Assembly (NCBI GenBank): GCA_012798025.1
Contig: JAAZNX010000012.1
Location: 1-8,545 of the forward strand
Direction of reading: 5' to 3'
DNA: 8,545 bases
DNA from: Methanothrix sp.
Lineage (GTDB): Archaea > Halobacteriota > Methanosarcinia > Methanotrichales > Methanotrichaceae
Part shown: in pieces, positions 6,046-8,545 of the stretch
Position numbering within the stretch: position 1 is the first letter of the stretch
Layout of the letters: every line of letters starts with the position of its first letter
Position numbers and translations under genes: made by a program
Notes under the pieces: generated by a model
What the model saw: only the letters and a program-made list of their open reading frames with translations
Told to the model about the DNA's origin: nothing
Databases searched by the model: none

Positions 6046-7445
6046 GCTGGCACCTCTTCGTCTTGAGGCGGATGTCGCATTTCTGCGCTTTCATCTTCTT
6101 CTCTGTCCTCTTCTGCATTCTCATGATGCGTTTGCATTATGGGCCGCAGCGGCAAATCTGCCTGTGCTCGCAGGTGGTTTTCGAGTTCAACATCGGCTCT
6201 GAGGAACTCCGCTTTGTATCCGAGCTTCTGTAAGTAGGTGGCCAACTGCTCCAGATTGGGCGTCTCAACCTTGCCATGCGTGAAAAAGGGCGGCTTTTCC
6301 AGGTCATCGAACAGATCCGGGTTGAAGGCTATAAGATCCGGCACGACAGAGGCGTTCATCTCCTCGACCAGAATGTCCAAGATCGCACTGATCCCCTGGC
6401 CGAAGATCCTTGATTTTGTCTCGGCCAGATTGTAGGAACCTGTCTTTCCCTGACCAAGGAGCAATAAATCAGTTAACATGCTTACGGCCATGGCGATCTT
6501 GTAACGGTTGATGACCTGATTAGTGCCTGGAACCTCACCGCTTGCAGAAACCAGCTTCAGCTCATACTTTGGATCGCCGTTTTCGTACCGCTCCGAGGAG
6601 AGCAGTATGCCCTCGTTCTCGTCTCTTCGTATGCCGGTAATGAGCTGCATGAAATCTTCATGTGCGGCTAATGCCTCCTCGTCGCCCTCATCTGGATCTG
6701 CAATCTCCTTTGGGACGTACAGAACAGGGTATCCCGCAATCATCCGCTCTATCCCAATTGCCTCAATGTCTTCGAGATTCGAGACGATATACCAAGCGCG
6801 GTAAGTTCCCCGTAGGCCTGACTTGCCTTCAGGATTGGCCTTGGAAGATGACATCCTGAGGTGCAGGCACTTGTCTATCGGTATTCGTCTCTCCCGGAAA
6901 TCGGGCGGAGGGAGCTGGATCATTGCTAAAAGGTCATCGCTTCCTTCTCGATACTCCCAATCTTGCAGTGTTTCTTGGGCTCTCGGGGCCAGCTTTCGCA
7001 GGCGCACCCGGCCATCGTTGAACTGAGACTTAAAACGCCTGTCCTTCTGATTCCAGCCTCGGCAAATCTTGTAAACCTTCTCCATCACGCACCAACCGAA
7101 GGTATACACTGTCAGAGCCTCGGAGAGTGTAGCAGGCCAGGAGACTTCCATATCGTAGAGATTGGATTCCAGAAATTCCGCAGCCTTGATATCTGCAGGA
7201 CTCTTGCCGCCAGGAATCACATGCCATGGGACCTGTCTTGCTATCATCTCGATGGCAAACAGGCCGCCCGAAATGATGGCGTCATTCGTGCTCATGCGCT
7301 TGTAAATCTCAGCGCCCTTGCTGCCCTGCAAGTCTGGCAGCCATTCCTCAGCAATCCAGCCACCGAATCTATTCAAGCCAGTTCTGCCCAGTTCCGAGAG
7401 GCCAGGAAGCCTCTCTGATGTCTTGATTCTTCGTGCGTGTTTCAC
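6042..7445 (-). CDS. Portal protein (Mu gp29-like / DUF935-type)
   Basis: This 467-residue protein is the portal, which forms the dodecameric ring at one capsid vertex through which DNA enters and leaves. The middle section carries the hallmark NPEGKSGLRGTYRAWYI (204-220), a version of the 'NPxGxSxLR...W' motif of DUF935-type portals. The segment MLTDLLLLGQGKTGSYNLAE (323-342) matches the 'LgqgkrGSyala' stretch of the same family, and the N-terminal STNDAIISGGLFAIEMIARQ (52-71) is the usual 'D..i.g.l..l...i' region. The C-terminus is highly acidic (442-465). Length is within the family's common range. The start is GTG (7445-7443), forming a GTGA overlap with the terminase stop, and GGAGGAG lies just upstream. 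It ends in TGA, overlapping the start of the fusion gene. The order terminase, portal, protease is standard for tailed viruses. Confidence in the portal role is high, in the exact subfamily moderate. Confidence 0.
   Translation of the reverse strand: MKHARRIKTSERLPGLSELGRTGLNRFGGWIAEEWLPDLQGSKGAEIYKRMSTNDAIISGGLFAIEMIARQVPWHVIPGGKSPADIKAAEFLESNLYDMEVSWPATLSEALTVYTFGWCVMEKVYKICRGWNQKDRRFKSQFNDGRVRLRKLAPRAQETLQDWEYREGSDDLLAMIQLPPPDFRERRIPIDKCLHLRMSSSKANPEGKSGLRGTYRAWYIVSNLEDIEAIGIERMIAGYPVLYVPKEIADPDEGDEEALAAHEDFMQLITGIRRDENEGILLSSERYENGDPKYELKLVSASGEVPGTNQVINRYKIAMAVSMLTDLLLLGQGKTGSYNLAETKSRIFGQGISAILDILVEEMNASVVPDLIAFNPDLFDDLEKPPFFTHGKVETPNLEQLATYLQKLGYKAEFLRADVELENHLRAQADLPLRPIMQTHHENAEEDREEDESAEMRHPPQDEEVPA
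6051..6056 (-). promoter_or_regulatory. Ribosome binding site of the fusion gene
   Basis: The minus strand reads GAGGTG, 5 nt before the ATG at 6045. It lies inside the portal coding sequence, so the two genes are translationally coupled through an ATGA overlap. Confidence 0.
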
Positions 7446-8035
7446 CTACTCCTCCGCCATTTAGACTGTCTCTTTACGACACCCGGCCTTGTGACCGAGG
7501 CCGGAGAGTAACGATTCACCAATTCAACGGCTCCACAAACTGCATCTACTACATCGTCATGCCGGAAGCCTGGAAAATTCACAAACTCAGTGATCATGTA
7601 CTCAGACCAGGAAGCACCGGCTGCATAGTACAGCTTGCCGTTTGAGCCCTTGGACGAAACCAAAAGCGCACGGCTGGTTTTATCGGTTGACATGGGTACT
7701 GCATGGAAGGCCACGCCCTTCAGCCGGAAATCCCTGATCAGCTCCTGAAAGGAAGAGAGCTGGAAGCCATTGGTCTCGACGCCAACCAACGAGACCTTCT
7801 GCTTTCCGATCTCGTCCACGATGTGCTCATAGGCGTCAGGCCACTCCCAGCGCCCGCGCAAGATACTCAGGATGTAGACGTTCAGAGCCTTGTCCATGCC
7901 CACGGTCGCCATCACCGTAAAATCGGCTCTGGTCTTGGTCGATGTGGCCAGATCGCAAAAGCTGCCGATTCGCAAACTCTTTCTTGAAACCGTGAGCGGT
8001 CTTTCAGCTTCGGACTCATCTAGTATCTCAGGCAT
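7442..8035 (-). CDS. Terminase large subunit, C-terminal nuclease domain
   Basis: These 197 residues form the RNase H-like nuclease domain of the large terminase, which cuts viral concatemers when packaging begins and ends. Candidate metal-binding acids are Asp28 in SFCDLATSTKTRADFTV (25-41), Glu87 in LVGVETNGFQL (83-93), and Asp160/Asp161/Asp164 in FRHDDVVDA (157-165). The strand ILSILRGRWEWPD (55-67) is also typical of the family. The preceding ATPase part (ending at 8051) is in the same reading frame, separated by one TGA and five sense codons, so in related viruses these are one protein. The ATG at 8035 has only a weak GGA 8 nt upstream (GGAAATTCC), so it could be made by re-initiation, by stop readthrough, or not at all. 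Its own stop TGA overlaps the portal GTG. All catalytic residues look intact, which argues against long-standing decay. Confidence 0.
   Translation of the reverse strand: MPEILDESEAERPLTVSRKSLRIGSFCDLATSTKTRADFTVMATVGMDKALNVYILSILRGRWEWPDAYEHIVDEIGKQKVSLVGVETNGFQLSSFQELIRDFRLKGVAFHAVPMSTDKTSRALLVSSKGSNGKLYYAAGASWSEYMITEFVNFPGFRHDDVVDAVCGAVELVNRYSPASVTRPGVVKRQSKWRRSR
7449..7455 (-). promoter_or_regulatory. Ribosome binding site of the portal gene (GTG start)
   Basis: The minus strand reads GGAGGAG within the last codons of the terminase gene; the GGAGG core ends 5 nt before the GTG. It supports the GTG at 7445 as the portal start and coupling to terminase translation. Confidence 0.
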
Positions 8036-8050
8036 GGAATTTCCAAAAAT

Positions 8051-8053
8051 TCA
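8051..8053 (-). other. In-frame TGA separating the terminase ATPase and nuclease domains
   Basis: The minus strand reads CTGGCCTGAATTTTTGGAA, and the ATG of the nuclease part is exactly six codons after the TGA in the same frame. A single base change at this codon would restore one continuous TerL. TGA also ends the capsid, fusion, portal and nuclease frames, so it is not a generally reassigned codon here. Confidence 0.
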
Positions 8054-8545
8054 GGCCAGAACCTCGATAGGCCGAAAGAACTCGCGTCTGAAAAGGTTGC
8101 CTGACTTCACTATCGGGCTCTGCTGATACTCGCTCTCCCAGTCGTAGATGGAGGTCTCGCCCTTGATCGCATACAGAAGCTCAAGCGGATACTTCTCCGG
8201 CCAAAGAGCCTCTCCTGGCTTTCTGCCCAGAGGGTCGTTCTCCAGGGCGATTGCAGGGAGTTTCCACTGCACCCAGGGCGGCACATACTGAGTTAAATCA
8301 GCATCCACCTTACGCGCCAGGAGACGGCCTGCGAGATCGTCGGTATGCCAGCGGGTCATCATGACGATTACGACGGAATAGGGAGCCCAGGGTAGGGGAT
8401 TCAGCCTGGTCCTGGCCGTGCCGGTCCACCAGTCCCAGACTCTATTTCTGTAGGTGATAGACTCGGCCTCCTCGCGGCTTTTGATAGGATCATCGATGAT
8501 GAGCACATGAGAAGGCTTGCCGGTCACAGATCCCGAAGTGCCGGA
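8051..8545 (-). CDS. Terminase large subunit, ATPase domain (partial at right edge, ends at in-frame TGA)
   Basis: This frame is open from the right edge, giving 164 visible residues; the N-terminus with Walker A lies outside. A GTG at 8527 is not the true start, because the upstream residues SGTSGSVTG already fit the family's glycine-rich segment before Walker B. Visible motifs are Walker B with catalytic acid, HVLIIDDPI, followed by the coupling motif VIVMMTRWHTDDLAGRLL, which turns ATP hydrolysis into DNA movement. The end of the domain has YDWESEYQQSPIVKSGNLFR, equivalent to the 'YQQ.P....G.lFk' stretch found just before the nuclease domain in full-length terminases. The frame then stops at TGA (8053-8051), before the nuclease. 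The assignment to TerL is secure; whether the stop is real, a mutation or an assembly error is open. Confidence 0.
   Translation of the reverse strand, partial: SGTSGSVTGKPSHVLIIDDPIKSREEAESITYRNRVWDWWTGTARTRLNPLPWAPYSVVIVMMTRWHTDDLAGRLLARKVDADLTQYVPPWVQWKLPAIALENDPLGRKPGEALWPEKYPLELLYAIKGETSIYDWESEYQQSPIVKSGNLFRREFFRPIEVLA

Noticed and set aside
8051..8053. TGA read as tryptophan (alternative genetic code) or selenocysteine
   Set aside because: TGA ends four other frames here at proper places (capsid, fusion, portal, terminase nuclease), so a general code change does not fit. I see no evident reason for a selenocysteine in the terminase linker and no SECIS-like element was recognised.
8525..8527. 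GTG at 8527 as start of the terminase gene
   Set aside because: The six codons upstream to the window edge remain open and fit the family's glycine-rich segment before Walker B; the N-terminal ATPase half must lie beyond the window.

Overview
The window is the head-morphogenesis part of the genome of a tailed virus or provirus (Caudoviricetes type), with every supported gene on the minus strand. Read in the direction of transcription (high to low coordinates) the order is: terminase large subunit (entering at the right edge and interrupted by an in-frame TGA), portal, a 1035-residue multidomain fusion ending in an XkdF-type prohead protease, a scaffold-like protein, a capsid decoration protein, the major capsid protein, and a head-tail connector gene that runs off the left edge. 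No RNA gene, CRISPR array, insertion sequence or integrase is visible, and no stretch over 300 bases lacks a gene.

The genes are packed as one operon. TerL and portal overlap by 4 nt (GTGA), portal and fusion overlap by 4 nt (ATGA), the fusion and scaffold overlap by 29 nt in different frames, the scaffold stop abuts the decoration start (TAGATG), 14 nt separate decoration and capsid genes, and 33 nt separate capsid and connector genes. Shine-Dalgarno-like G-rich sites precede most starts, including two non-ATG starts (GTG for portal, TTG for scaffold).

The outstanding item is the 1035-residue protein. In order it carries a small nucleotidyltransferase-like motif, an ATP-dependent DNA ligase core with its OB fold, a uracil-DNA-glycosylase-superfamily domain, a domain resembling the LigD 3'-phosphoesterase, and an XkdF-like capsid assembly protease. 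This resembles an end-repair and ligation machine physically tied to the capsid maturation protease and encoded between portal and scaffold. I infer that it may be packaged in the procapsid and possibly released by proteolysis, to act on the viral genome in the virion or after injection. The sequence alone does not prove this.

The host cannot be fixed from this window. GC content looks moderate (estimated by eye at about 55%), AGG/AGA arginine codons occur, and the ligase/phosphoesterase set recalls the end-joining proteins of some methanogenic archaea as well as bacterial LigD. A methanogen virus or a phage of an anaerobic bacterium would both fit. TGA ends four of the six complete reading frames here, so the standard stop assignment applies.
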